Of a stretch of 60,594 nucleotides of DNA, positions 18,441-26,889 are shown in pieces. Position 1 is the first letter of the stretch. Each line of letters opens with the position of its first letter. The notes below the pieces were generated by a model that saw only the letters and a list, made by a program, of their open reading frames with translations, was not told the DNA's origin and made no database searches. The stretch comes from Telluria beijingensis (GTDB taxonomy: Bacteria > Pseudomonadota > Gammaproteobacteria > Burkholderiales > Burkholderiaceae_D), in NCBI RefSeq assembly GCF_030770395.1, contig NZ_CP132480.1, positions 5,482,954 through 5,543,547 of the forward strand, given 5' to 3'. The translations under genes and the position numbers were made by a program.

Positions 18441-21101
18441 ATGAAGATCGACCCCAGACTGCCATCCGAAGTCCAAGACCTGTACCGCCGCCGCGCGGCC
18501 GCCGCCGTCCTCGAGCAACTGGGGACGGCCACGCTGTGGCAGGTGTCGGCCGCCAACGGCGACCGGATGCTGTTCGATCCGGTCGCCCGTTTGTTGTGGG
18601 ACGCCACCAGCCAACCCAATGCCAAAGATACGCACAAGGGCATTGCCGCCGTCGCCGCGATGAAGACGGGCGGCCTGGAGCACTGGCGCCTGCCGGCGCT
18701 GCGCGAACTGCAGCACTTTTCGACGCTGGCGTTTTCTCCGGCCAAGCCGGGAAGCGGTTTCGGCAGTCTCATCAATGGCCAGCCGAACGTGACCTGGCTG
18801 ACCACCGAGGGCACCTGGAACTGCAAGGAAAGCACCTTGAACGGCTCGCCCGATGCCTGGGGCGCGCTGGCGGCCGTCAACGACTTCGCCGCCGATGCCA
18901 GCGGCCCCGAGTTCATTGCACTGTGCATCGAACGCGGATGGAAACTGGCCCCGGCCGGCCCGGTCAAGGACAAGGACCTGCTGGCCGTCCACGCCACGCC
19001 GGACGTGCGCCAGCTGTTCGCCGACCTCGACCAGATGACGGTGCGCCTGCCACGGTTGCAGGCGTCCGATTTCGAGGACCCGGCGCGCGGGTTGTGGGAA
19101 TTGTGGGGCCTCGACCGGCAGACGCTGGACGAGCTGGGCGTGCGCGCCCGCAATCCGGCGGACGACGTGCGCGATTGCGACGTGGCGATCGACTTTGGCA
19201 CCAGCAGCACCGTGGTCGCCTACGACGACCATGGCCGGCGCAAGCTGCTGCGGGTCGGCATCGACCGGTTCTGGGAGGCGGACAGTCCGCGCAATTATGA
19301 AAACCCGACCGCGCTCGAATTCCTCGACCTGCAATCGATGCTGGCAACCTGGCGCAAGCATGCCTACCGGCCGCCATTGCTGTGGGACGAAGTGCGCTGC
19401 TCGCATGCGGCGCTGGAGCGCCTGGAGGCGGCGGATACCCGCCATGCCGTGGTCGACAGTGTGCTGACGGGGCTGAAGCAATGGGCGATGCGCGGCGAGC
19501 GCGATGCGCGCATCCACGTGCGCGACGGCCGCCAGCACGAACACGCGCTGGCGCCGCTGGTCGCGCGCAATCCGGTGCTGGGTACGCCACTGGCGGTCGG
19601 CGCCGACGATCCCTTCGATCCGGTCGAGTTGTACGCATGGTTCCTGGGGATGCATATCAACTGGCGCGGGCGCGGCATCTTCCTGCGTTACTACATGAGT
19701 TTCCCGGTGACCTATCCGGAGCAGGTGCGCGACCGGATCCTGGCCTCGTTCCGCCGCGGCCTGCAGCGCAGCCTGCCGGCCACCCTGGTCGGCCAGGCCG
19801 CCTTCGCCCGGTTCCGGGTCGAGGAACTGGCGTCCGAGCCGGCCGCCTACGCGGCGGCGGCGCTGCCGTCGCTCGGCATCGCACCCACCGCCGACGGCGC
19901 CGCCTATGCGGTGTTCGACTTCGGCGGAGGCACCACCGACTTCGAGTTCGGCAAATACCGGCTGCCGGCGGACGAGGACGACGACATCGAGGAACTGTTC
20001 GAGCATCATGGCGCGGCCGGCGACGTGTTCCTGGGCGGCGAACGCTTGCTGGAGAATATGGCCTACCTGGTGTTCCAGCAAAACCTGCACCGCTGCGCGA
20101 AGGAGCGGATCGTGTTCAGCCGGCCACAGGACGCGGCCGACATCGCCGGACACGAGATGTTCGTCGAGGACTCGCGCATCGCGGCCACCAATACCGCGGT
20201 GCTGGCCGCCGCGCTGCGGCCCCTGTGGGAAGAGGGCCAGCGGGATACCGTGATCAAGATCCGCCTGCTTGCGCGCGGCGGAGAACTGGTGGATTGCCAG
20301 TTCACGCTCCAGCTCGACGCGCTCAATGCGTACCTGGCGACCCGTATCGGCCAGGGTGTGCGCAGCTTCTTCATTGCGATGCGCACTGCCTTTGCGGCGG
20401 CGCCGCCGTCGGTGGTTCATGTGCTGCTGGCAGGCAATGCAAGCCGGTCGCGTTTCGTGGAGAGCTACTTCTTCAGCGATGAGGATGGCGCCAGCATCGA
20501 CCGTCATGCCGCTGCGCGCAGCGAGGCCGGGCGCGATCGCTCCGACTCGCTCGACGAGCGCCTGTTCGACATCGCCGCCGATTACCTGGCCGAGGTCTAT
20601 GGCGACGAGCAGATTCCGGAAATCGTCGTGCATCGGCCGCCGACCGCCGACGCCGTGCATCCGGGGATGGGCAAGACGGGCGTCGCGCTCGGCCTGTTGC
20701 GCCTGTGTCCGGGCGGCGTGGTCGCGACGGCGAGTGCGTCACCGGAAGCGCCGGGACGGGAGGCGCCGTTCGGCTATTACGTCGGCCGTGTCCGGCGCGG
20801 CAGGTTCGACCCCGTGCTGCTGCAATCGCAGCCGTATGGCGCCTGGCGGGACCTGGGCCAGGCGCGCGATCGCGTGCTCAAGCTGGCCTATAGCCGTTCC
20901 ACATTGGCGGCGACCGGGGACATGCGCGAGGGTGACACGCTGTTGCTGCAGCGCCGGCTGGAACTGGGCGTCGATACCGAAGGCAAGCGCGTCTTCGTAC
21001 GTGCAGTGGGGCCGCACGAGATCGAAACCTGCGTGGCCGCGGCCGCGCCCGACGCCGACGCGCAGGGCGCGGAGGCGCTGACCCGCATCAGTCTGCTGTA
21101 G
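18441..21101 (+). CDS. Hsp70-like ATPase with N-terminal DUF1566-type domain
   Basis: The 886-aa protein starts with a DUF1566-like region (about 30-175: LWQVSAANGDRMLFDPVARL, GLEHWRLPALREL, NVTWLTTEGTWNC). An actin/Hsp70-type ATPase domain follows, with phosphate 1 AIDFGTSSTVVAYDD (251-257 core), EPAAY (466-470), phosphate 2 VFDFGGGTTDFEFG (core 493-500) and the adenosine motif LLAGNASRSRFV (662-673). The C-terminal about 200 residues do not look like the DnaK substrate-binding domain. It resembles SrfB-type Hsp70-like proteins in scale. ATG 18441 lies 43 nt after the coiled-coil gene. The last 14 bp overlap the convergent NTF2-like gene. Confidence 0.82.
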   Translation: MKIDPRLPSEVQDLYRRRAAAAVLEQLGTATLWQVSAANGDRMLFDPVARLLWDATSQPNAKDTHKGIAAVAAMKTGGLEHWRLPALRELQHFSTLAFSPAKPGSGFGSLINGQPNVTWLTTEGTWNCKESTLNGSPDAWGALAAVNDFAADASGPEFIALCIERGWKLAPAGPVKDKDLLAVHATPDVRQLFADLDQMTVRLPRLQASDFEDPARGLWELWGLDRQTLDELGVRARNPADDVRDCDVAIDFGTSSTVVAYDDHGRRKLLRVGIDRFWEADSPRNYENPTALEFLDLQSMLATWRKHAYRPPLLWDEVRCSHAALERLEAADTRHAVVDSVLTGLKQWAMRGERDARIHVRDGRQHEHALAPLVARNPVLGTPLAVGADDPFDPVELYAWFLGMHINWRGRGIFLRYYMSFPVTYPEQVRDRILASFRRGLQRSLPATLVGQAAFARFRVEELASEPAAYAAAALPSLGIAPTADGAAYAVFDFGGGTTDFEFGKYRLPADEDDDIEELFEHHGAAGDVFLGGERLLENMAYLVFQQNLHRCAKERIVFSRPQDAADIAGHEMFVEDSRIAATNTAVLAAALRPLWEEGQRDTVIKIRLLARGGELVDCQFTLQLDALNAYLATRIGQGVRSFFIAMRTAFAAAPPSVVHVLLAGNASRSRFVESYFFSDEDGASIDRHAAARSEAGRDRSDSLDERLFDIAADYLAEVYGDEQIPEIVVHRPPTADAVHPGMGKTGVALGLLRLCPGGVVATASASPEAPGREAPFGYYVGRVRRGRFDPVLLQSQPYGAWRDLGQARDRVLKLAYSRSTLAATGDMREGDTLLLQRRLELGVDTEGKRVFVRAVGPHEIETCVAAAAPDADAQGAEALTRISLL

Positions 21102-21654
21102 GCCGCTGGCCCTGGGCTGGGGTCCGCACCTCGGTGCTCTGCTGCAGGGTATTGCGCCAGCCTTCCGGCCCCAGGACCCACATGCGGACATACCGTCCGC
21201 GCAGTTCGCGCGCGCGGCCGGCGCCCTGGGTCTCGGCCCGCATGTCAGCCCGCGTGCTGGCCCGGAAGCGGCCGGTGACCACCGCCGCGCGGCCACTGTC
21301 GAGCATCCGGACTTCCATGTCGAGCACCTCGTAGGAACGGAACTCGAATTCGTCGCGCGCCAGCGCCTGCAGGAACTCGGTCTTGGTGCGCGCGCGACCG
21401 CTGGTCTCGACATGGTAATAGTCGCCGCTGATCAGCTTGCGCATGGTCGGGATGTCGCGGCTGGCAACGGCCTGGGCGCGCAATTGCTCGGCCCCGCGCA
21501 GGGCTGCCAGTTCGCGCGCCGCAGCGCTGGACGTTGGCGCGACCGTGGCAGCGGGCCGGGACACAGCGTCCAGCGTGGCGTCGGGGGCGGCGGCGGCAGT
21601 CGGGACGGCTGCGAAACAGAGCAGGGCAAGTGGCAGGGCGGACAAGATGCGCAT
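21088..21654 (-). CDS. Exported NTF2/SnoaL-like (DUF4440-type) protein
   Basis: The 188-aa protein has a signal peptide (MRILSALPLALLCFAAVPTA, then AAAAP) and a cone-shaped NTF2-like domain at about 60-175: ARELAALRGAEQLRAQAVAS, ISGDYYHVETSGRARTKTEF, AAVVTGRFRAS, GRYVRMWVLGPEGWR. Such domains act as small-molecule binding or dimerisation units, and no catalytic residue is obvious. ATG 21654 gives the clean signal peptide; the frame is open to 21726. It is probably unrelated to the adjacent Hsp70 operon, with which it converges. Confidence 0.8.
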   Translation of the reverse strand: MRILSALPLALLCFAAVPTAAAAPDATLDAVSRPAATVAPTSSAAARELAALRGAEQLRAQAVASRDIPTMRKLISGDYYHVETSGRARTKTEFLQALARDEFEFRSYEVLDMEVRMLDSGRAAVVTGRFRASTRADMRAETQGAGRARELRGRYVRMWVLGPEGWRNTLQQSTEVRTPAQGQRPTAD

Positions 21655-21834
21655 GGTCGGCGGGAAAGTGGAACGCCTTGACAGTATATAAATTCTCGAA
21701 CGTAAGTTTGTAACAAAGTTTTGCAATTGCGCTCGGTGTTTCCCGTCGGCGCGCCGCTTCCGTCTTCTTCATAACAGGATTAAGATGAAGGACAAGGCCT
21801 GCCATCCGCGTGGCCTGATTAAAAGGAGAGCACG

Positions 21835-22161
21835 ATGCAAACGGCAGGCGGACAGGACGCCCTCGCGCACAAGGGCACGATGGGCATCGATGTGTTGTGG
21901 GTCGGTGTGGCGACCGCGCTGATCCTGCTGGCGCCGCTGGTAGCGATGCAGTTCACGCGCGAGGTTGCATGGACCGGCGGCGATTTCGGCGCCGCCGCGC
22001 TGTTGCTGGCCAGCGCGGGGCTGGCCTGCGTGCGCATGGCGCGCCGGGTGGCGCGCCGGCGGCCGTGGCAGCGGGTGGCGACGGTCGGCGCATTGGCGCT
22101 GGCCTTCGCTGCGCTGTGGGTGGAACTGGCGGTCGGTGTTTTCTTAGGCCTGGGCAGCTGA
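21835..22161 (+). CDS. Small integral membrane protein, 108 aa
   Basis: Three hydrophobic segments are visible: DVLWVGVATALILLAPLVAM, FGAAALLLASAGLACV and VATVGALALAFAALWVELAV. A basic stretch (RMARRVARRRPW) separates the last two. AAAGGAGA 7 nt before ATG 21835 supports the start strongly. I do not recognise the family. It stands alone, and a repeat region follows it. Confidence 0.75.
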   Translation: MQTAGGQDALAHKGTMGIDVLWVGVATALILLAPLVAMQFTREVAWTGGDFGAAALLLASAGLACVRMARRVARRRPWQRVATVGALALAFAALWVELAVGVFLGLGS

Positions 22162-22537
22162 GATGGCGCCACGTGGCATATCGCCACGCAACGCCCTTGC
22201 GATTAGAGCCTATCCCTAATGCCGTTAAGTTAGCGTAAAAGCCGTCGTTCCCGCAAAGGCGGGAACCTAATTCTGCGAGCGTTTCGACGACGTTAGCAGA
22301 ACTTGGGTTCCCGCCTTTGCGGGAAGTCGTTACCTCCAGTGGAGGTAACGACGTGGTGGCTACTCTTAACTTAACGGCATTAGAGCCTATCCCGGTAGGT
22401 GGGAGTCGCTCCTGGCGCGCCTGGCAGGCGTGTGCTGCGTTGCTCGTCGTTGCATGGCTCGCCATGCGGCCTCCTCGCGCCTTGCCCACGCCTGCCATGC
22501 ATCAACATGAGCTTCCCCCACCTACCGGGATAGGCTC
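22162..22537. repeat. Nested inverted-repeat elements between two genes
   Basis: This 376-nt gene-free region is built almost entirely of repeats. Element A (22217-22382) has 16-bp terminal inverted repeats TAATGCCGTTAAGTTA and two internal hairpins. Element B (22383-22537) has 21-bp terminal inverted repeats, the outer part reading GAGCCTATCCCGGTAGG. A 15-bp direct repeat, ATTAGAGCCTATCCC, occurs at 22202-22216 and 22379-22393, on either side of element A. The right end of B touches the stop codon of the arylsulfotransferase gene and may end its transcript. Confidence 0.8.
22247..22325. repeat. GTTCCCGC-GCGGGAAC hairpin pair inside element A
   Basis: Each half is itself a hairpin (22247-22266 and about 22306-22325), and the halves are inverted copies of one another. 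The same family occurs at 46541-46638, where it is better preserved. A further palindrome (12-bp arms, 3-nt loop) follows at 22326-22352. Confidence 0.75.
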
Positions 22538-24046
22538 TTAGCGTAGCTGCAACCCGTCCAGGCGGAACGGTTCGGCAATGAACACCGTATTGCAAACCTC
22601 GCTCGGATAGGCATAGTCGAAGGCGATCTGGCCGGCGGTATCGAGCGCCACCAACCGCGCCTGGGTGCGTTCCGCCAGCGAAGAATAGGCCACCAGGTAC
22701 TGGCCGGGCGCGCTTTCATAGGCTGACGAGCAGATGTCCGAGAGCAGCTTGCGCTCGCCATCCCAGGTCCAGACTTCGCGCGCGGTGCGCGCCTTGTCGT
22801 CGATCGCATAGCGCGACGGCGTGCTGTAGCGTCGGTTCTGGCCCGCCGGCGTGCCGGCCGGCTGGTTGAGGCTGGCGAGGCCGTTATTGAACAGCAGCAG
22901 TTCGCGGTTGGGCGCCACCGACAGCGAATGCTGGCCGATCGGCACCTTGCCCTCGGTCACGCGCAAGGCCAGGGCGCGCAGCGAGGGATAGTTGACGTAC
23001 CAGTGCTTGCTGGTATCGCCCAGCAGCCAGCGGATGGCGCCGGTATCGTAGTCGAGCTTGACGACGAAGTTTTCGCGGCTTGAGATCAGCAGTGCATTGT
23101 CCTGGGCATCGTAGATAGCCGAGTTCATGTGGAACCAGTCGACGCCGTCGCGCACGAAATTGGCGGGATCGTCGCCGCCTGCGCGCATCGCCGCGCGGAA
23201 GATCTGGCCCAGGTCCCATTCCTTGAGCACCCGTCCCGAGATGTCGATCTCGGCCACGATCGATTCGAGCAGCAGCACGCCGCCGACCCGGGCGTCGAGC
23301 TCCGCCAGGAAGCCGGTCTTGCCGCGCGCCAGTTCATGGTGGAAGTTGGTGAACTTGGGATCGTCGAGGCGGCTGCTGCGCACGCTCGTGTCGACGTCGA
23401 AGCGGTGCAGCACCGGCGCCGAGCCGTCGCCGACATAGAAGGCGTCGTCGCCGAACAGCGAGGAGAACGAGGTACCGGGCCCGCTGGCCCAGCGCAGCTG
23501 GCCGTCGCTGTCGAGGATGACCGGCGACGTCACCCCGTTCTTGATCAGCATGTACTCGAAGCCGGGCGACGCCGCGCCGCGCGCCGTGCGCACCTGTGGC
23601 GCGTCGTAGATCGTGGCGGGACCCGTGTAGCTGCCGGTCGCGATCGCCACTTGCGCAACATGGGTCGAGCCGTCGCGAAAGCGCGTGGTCAGCGTGAGCT
23701 CGTTGCGGTGGTTGGCGTACAGGCCGAATACCGGGAAGGCGATGCGCGCGCTGCCGGCGTCCCAGGCCGCGCGCCGCCCGAGCCAGGCGCGGTCGTAGGT
23801 GACCGCTACCGGGCGCGAGTGCGAATCGGGGCGGCCCGCGATGGTGTAGTGCACGCTGTCCAGGTGGGCGAAGTCGCGCAGGGCGTAGTTCAATTGCGCC
23901 ACGAAGGGCGTGGCGCCGGGCGCCTGGCCGATGGCGCCGATGCCGGCGCGCTCGGCCTGGGGTTTGTCGTCGTCGTCCTTGCCGCCGCAGGCGCACAGCA
24001 GGACGGTCATCAGTATCCAGAGCAATAGCGTGGTTGGCGACTTCAT
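22538..24046 (-). CDS. Arylsulfotransferase (ASST) family lipoprotein
   Basis: The 502-aa protein has a lipoprotein signal (TVLLCAC, lipidated C20) followed by Asp-rich residues. A beta-propeller-like ASST region follows, with FHHEL near 235-239, DWFHMNS (H306, equivalent by context to the catalytic His of ASST), SRENFVVKLDYDTGAIRWLL and GQHSLSV. These enzymes move sulfate between phenolic compounds in the periplasm. No Dsb partner genes, which accompany the enterobacterial assT, are nearby. The ATG at 24046 follows an AGGAGA stretch. It is divergent from copA. Confidence 0.85.
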   Translation of the reverse strand: MKSPTTLLLWILMTVLLCACGGKDDDDKPQAERAGIGAIGQAPGATPFVAQLNYALRDFAHLDSVHYTIAGRPDSHSRPVAVTYDRAWLGRRAAWDAGSARIAFPVFGLYANHRNELTLTTRFRDGSTHVAQVAIATGSYTGPATIYDAPQVRTARGAASPGFEYMLIKNGVTSPVILDSDGQLRWASGPGTSFSSLFGDDAFYVGDGSAPVLHRFDVDTSVRSSRLDDPKFTNFHHELARGKTGFLAELDARVGGVLLLESIVAEIDISGRVLKEWDLGQIFRAAMRAGGDDPANFVRDGVDWFHMNSAIYDAQDNALLISSRENFVVKLDYDTGAIRWLLGDTSKHWYVNYPSLRALALRVTEGKVPIGQHSLSVAPNRELLLFNNGLASLNQPAGTPAGQNRRYSTPSRYAIDDKARTAREVWTWDGERKLLSDICSSAYESAPGQYLVAYSSLAERTQARLVALDTAGQIAFDYAYPSEVCNTVFIAEPFRLDGLQLR

Positions 24047-24168
24047 CTGTTCTCCTGCGGGTCGGGGCCGGAATCCTCGCGACGAGGGGGAACAGTAGTT
24101 GTAGCCCGATTAGCGGACCCGTGCCTGCGACCGGCGCAAGCCGGTTGCGTGAACTTGTATGGAAACGC

Positions 24169-24199
24169 TTGACCTTCCCATCGTGGGAAGGATTATCCT
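24169..24199 (+). promoter_or_regulatory. CueR/MerR-type copper-responsive promoter of copA
   Basis: A -35 box TTGACC (24169-24174) and a -10 box TATCCT (24194-24199) are separated by the long 19-bp spacer typical of MerR-family promoters. Within the spacer lies a perfect dyad CCTTCCCA-TCG-TGGGAAGG (24173-24191), very like the E. coli CueR operator of copA. The regulator gene itself is not in the window. Confidence 0.88.
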
Positions 24200-24226
24200 C
24201 TCGATATAGATCATTGGAACAAGCAA

Positions 24227-26722
24227 ATGAACAATATCGTCCTTGACAGCACCGTCCTGCAAATCGAAGGCATGAGTTGCGCGTCCTGCGTCGGGCGGGT
24301 CGAGAAGGCGCTGCGCGCGGTGCCGGGCGTGCGCGACGCCAGCGTCAACCTGGCCACCGAGAAGGCCAGCGTGCGCGGCGCGGCCGCGCCGGACGCGCTG
24401 GCGGCGGCGGTGCGCAGCGCCGGCTATGAGGCGCGGATCGCGGCGCCCGACGCCGGCGCCGCCGGTGTGGCAGCGGCCGCGCGCCAGGACCGCCCCGGCC
24501 AGCTGCCGGCCTGGTGGCCGGTGGCCGCCGCAGTGCTGCTCAGCCTGCCGCTGGTGCTGCCGATGCTGGCCGCGCCCTTCGGCCGCAACTGGATGCTGCC
24601 CGGCTGGCTGCAGCTGGCGCTGGCCACGCCGGTCCAGTTCTGGCTCGGCGCGCGCTTCTACCGCGCCGGCTGGAAGGCGCTGCGCGCCGGCAGCGGCAAT
24701 ATGGACTTGCTGGTGGCGCTTGGCACCAGCGCCGCCTATGGCCTGTCGCTCTACCTGCTGCTGGGGGCCGGCTCTCACGGCGGCCACGAACTGCCGCACC
24801 TGTATTTCGAATCGTCGGCGGTGGTGATCACGCTCGTCTTGCTGGGCAAGTGGCTGGAGGGCCGGGCCAAGCGCCAGACCCTGGCCGCCCTCGATGCCCT
24901 CGGACGCCTGCGGCCCGATGCGGCGCTGGTGCGGCGCGGCGGCGTCGACATGGACATCCCCCTGGGCGAGCTGCGCGTGGGCGACCTGATGGTGGTCAAG
25001 CCCGGCGCGCGGGTGCCGGCCGACGGCGTCGTGACCGACGGCCGCAGCCACCTGGACGAGTCGCTGCTGACCGGGGAAAGCCTGCCGGTGGCGAAGGGGC
25101 CGGGCGAGCGGGTGGCCGGCGGCGCCGTCAATGCCGACGGCCTGCTGCTGGTCGAGGCCACCGCGGTCGGCGCCGCGACGATGCTGGCGCAGATCATCCG
25201 CATGGTCGAGGAGGCGCAGGCGGTCAAGGCGCCGATCCAGCGCCTGGTGGACCGGGTCAGCGCGGTGTTCGTGCCGGCGGTGCTGGTGCTGGCGCTGGCG
25301 ACCCTGCTGGGCTGGGGCCTGACGAACGGCGACTGGCAGGCGGCCCTGCTCAATGCGGTGGCGGTGCTGGTGATCGCCTGTCCCTGCGCGCTCGGGCTGG
25401 CGACGCCGGCCGCGGTCATGGTCGGCACTGGCGCGGCGGCCCGCCACGGGATCCTGATCAAGGACGCCGAAGCGCTGGAAACCGCGCATGCGCTGCAGGT
25501 GGTGGTGTTCGACAAGACGGGCACCCTGACCGAGGGCAAGCCGCGGCTGCTCGCCTGCGAAGGCCAGGGCGCGCACGCGGCGCGGCTGCTGGCGCTGGCC
25601 GCGGCGGTGCAGCAGGGCAGTTCGCATCCGCTGGCCGGCGCCGTGCTGGACGAAGCGGCGCGCCAGGGCATGGCGCCGCCGCCCGCGGCGGGCTCGGCGC
25701 GTGCCTTGCCGGGCCGCGGCGTCGAGGCCGAGGTCGACGGCGCCACCATCGTGCTCGGCAACCGGCGCCTGATGGAAGAACTGGGCGTGCCGGCTTCCGG
25801 CGTCGATCGGCATGAGGCGGCCGGGCGCACCGTGTCCTGGCTGGTCGAGCGCCGCGACGGCGTATCCACCGTGCTGGGCCTGCTCGCCTTCGGCGACCGC
25901 ATCAAGCCGGGCGCCCAGGCGGCGGTCGCGCGCCTGCGGGCGATCGGCATCGAACCGGTCCTGCTCAGCGGCGACAGCCTCGGGGCCGCGCGCACCGTGG
26001 CCCAGGAGCTCGGCATCGAGCGCGTGCATGCCGAGGTGCTGCCGGCCGACAAGGCGGACGTCATCGCCGCGCTGCGCCGCGACGGCCGCAAGGTGGCGAT
26101 GGTCGGCGACGGCATCAACGACGCGCCGGCCCTGGCCGCGGCCGACGTCGGCATGGCGATGGCGACCGGCACCGACGTCGCCATGCACAGTGCCGGCGTG
26201 ACCCTGATGCGCGGCGAGCCAGGCCTGGTGGCCGACGCCATCGCGGTGTCGCGCCGCACCTACCGCAAGATCCGCCAGAACCTGGGCTGGGCCTTCATCT
26301 ATAACGTGATCGGCCTGCCGCTGGCCGCCTTCGGCCTGCTCGACCCGGTGCTGGCCGGCGCCGCCATGGCGCTCAGCTCGGTCAGCGTGGTCGCCAATGC
26401 GCTGCTGCTGCGGCGCTGGCCGCCGGCGCCGGCCGCCGCGCCCGAACCCGAACCCGAACCAGAACCCCTTTCAATCACCGGGGCCGCGAGGCCCCAAGCA
26501 ACAGGAGAACACAGCATGTATGAATTGACCGTGGAGGGCATGAGCTGCAAGCATTGCGTGGGCCGCGTCACCCAATCGGTGCAGGCGGTCGACGCCGACG
26601 CCAGGGTGGCGATCGATCTCGACAAGGCCAGCGTGCGCATCGACAGCCGGGCCGACCTCGAGCGCATCGTCGCCGCCATCGATGGCGCCGGCTATCCGGT
26701 TACCGCGCGCGCCCTGGTGTAG
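24227..26722 (+). CDS. copA: Copper-translocating P1B-type ATPase with C-terminal CopZ-like domain
   Basis: This 831-aa inner-membrane pump exports Cu(I). It shows an N-terminal HMA domain (GMSCASC at 15-21), eight membrane segments, TGES, the transmembrane metal motif CPC (385-387) and the phosphorylation motif DKTGT (D429). [10 protein letters not shown] lies in the ATP domain. After a Pro-Glu repeat linker (built from CCCGAA hexamers) and a spacer of intergenic look, the frame continues without a stop into a second HMA domain ([14 protein letters not shown], from residue 764). That part has its own ribosome binding site (see nested entry). ATG 24227 has a weak binding site and is 28 nt after the CueR-type -10 box. 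Confidence 0.94.
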   Translation: MNNIVLDSTVLQIEGMSCASCVGRVEKALRAVPGVRDASVNLATEKASVRGAAAPDALAAAVRSAGYEARIAAPDAGAAGVAAAARQDRPGQLPAWWPVAAAVLLSLPLVLPMLAAPFGRNWMLPGWLQLALATPVQFWLGARFYRAGWKALRAGSGNMDLLVALGTSAAYGLSLYLLLGAGSHGGHELPHLYFESSAVVITLVLLGKWLEGRAKRQTLAALDALGRLRPDAALVRRGGVDMDIPLGELRVGDLMVVKPGARVPADGVVTDGRSHLDESLLTGESLPVAKGPGERVAGGAVNADGLLLVEATAVGAATMLAQIIRMVEEAQAVKAPIQRLVDRVSAVFVPAVLVLALATLLGWGLTNGDWQAALLNAVAVLVIACPCALGLATPAAVMVGTGAAARHGILIKDAEALETAHALQVVVFDKTGTLTEGKPRLLACEGQGAHAARLLALAAAVQQGSSHPLAGAVLDEAARQGMAPPPAAGSARALPGRGVEAEVDGATIVLGNRRLMEELGVPASGVDRHEAAGRTVSWLVERRDGVSTVLGLLAFGDRIKPGAQAAVARLRAIGIEPVLLSGDSLGAARTVAQELGIERVHAEVLPADKADVIAALRRDGRKVAMVGDGINDAPALAAADVGMAMATGTDVAMHSAGVTLMRGEPGLVADAIAVSRRTYRKIRQNLGWAFIYNVIGLPLAAFGLLDPVLAGAAMALSSVSVVANALLLRRWPPAPAAAPEPEPEPEPLSITGAARPQATGEHSMYELTVEGMSCKHCVGRVTQSVQAVDADARVAIDLDKASVRIDSRADLERIVAAIDGAGYPVTARALV
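26480..26507 (+). promoter_or_regulatory. Hairpin and internal ribosome binding site before the CopZ-like domain
   Basis: GGGGCC (26480-26485) pairs with GGCCCC (26490-26495) around a GCGA loop, a GNRA tetraloop. AGGAG follows at 26503-26507, eight nt before ATG 26516. This is the layout of a normal intergenic start region although the copA frame is open through it. Confidence 0.7.
26516..26722 (+). CDS. copZ: CopZ-like copper chaperone, nested in frame in copA
   Basis: This 68-aa HMA domain has the Cu(I) motif GMSCKHC and a full beta-alpha-beta-beta-alpha-beta length, so it would be a complete CopZ-type chaperone by itself. ATG 26516 has an ideal AGGAG eight nt upstream. It can be made alone from this start and also as the C-terminal domain of CopA by read-through. 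Whether both products exist cannot be told from the sequence. Single translation as a separate gene would be the ordinary copA-copZ arrangement. Confidence 0.7.
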   Translation: MYELTVEGMSCKHCVGRVTQSVQAVDADARVAIDLDKASVRIDSRADLERIVAAIDGAGYPVTARALV

Positions 26723-26750
26723 GAGAAACTCTACCGAAGGTATCATTTAT

Positions 26751-26776
26751 GGACGATAAGACATCAAATATCGTCC
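26751..26776. terminator. Hairpin after copA/copZ
   Basis: The arms GGACGATA (26751-26758) and TATCGTCC (26769-26776) form an 8-bp stem with a 10-nt loop. There is no T tract, so termination would need Rho or the structure may only protect the 3' end. Confidence 0.35.
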
Positions 26777-26889
26777 CCGGGCGGTGACAATTGCGCTATA
26801 TTTTATTGAAACGACAATAAAGACAGGCGCCGCCCGGACAGCCCGGATACCACCTCGCTGTCCCCGCCGGATCCTCCACGGGGAGAGAT

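Noticed and set aside
26480..26515. Programmed frameshift site for CopZ as in E. coli copA
   Set aside because: The CopZ-like domain is already in frame with copA and I see no slippery heptamer; read-through plus internal initiation explains the layout better.
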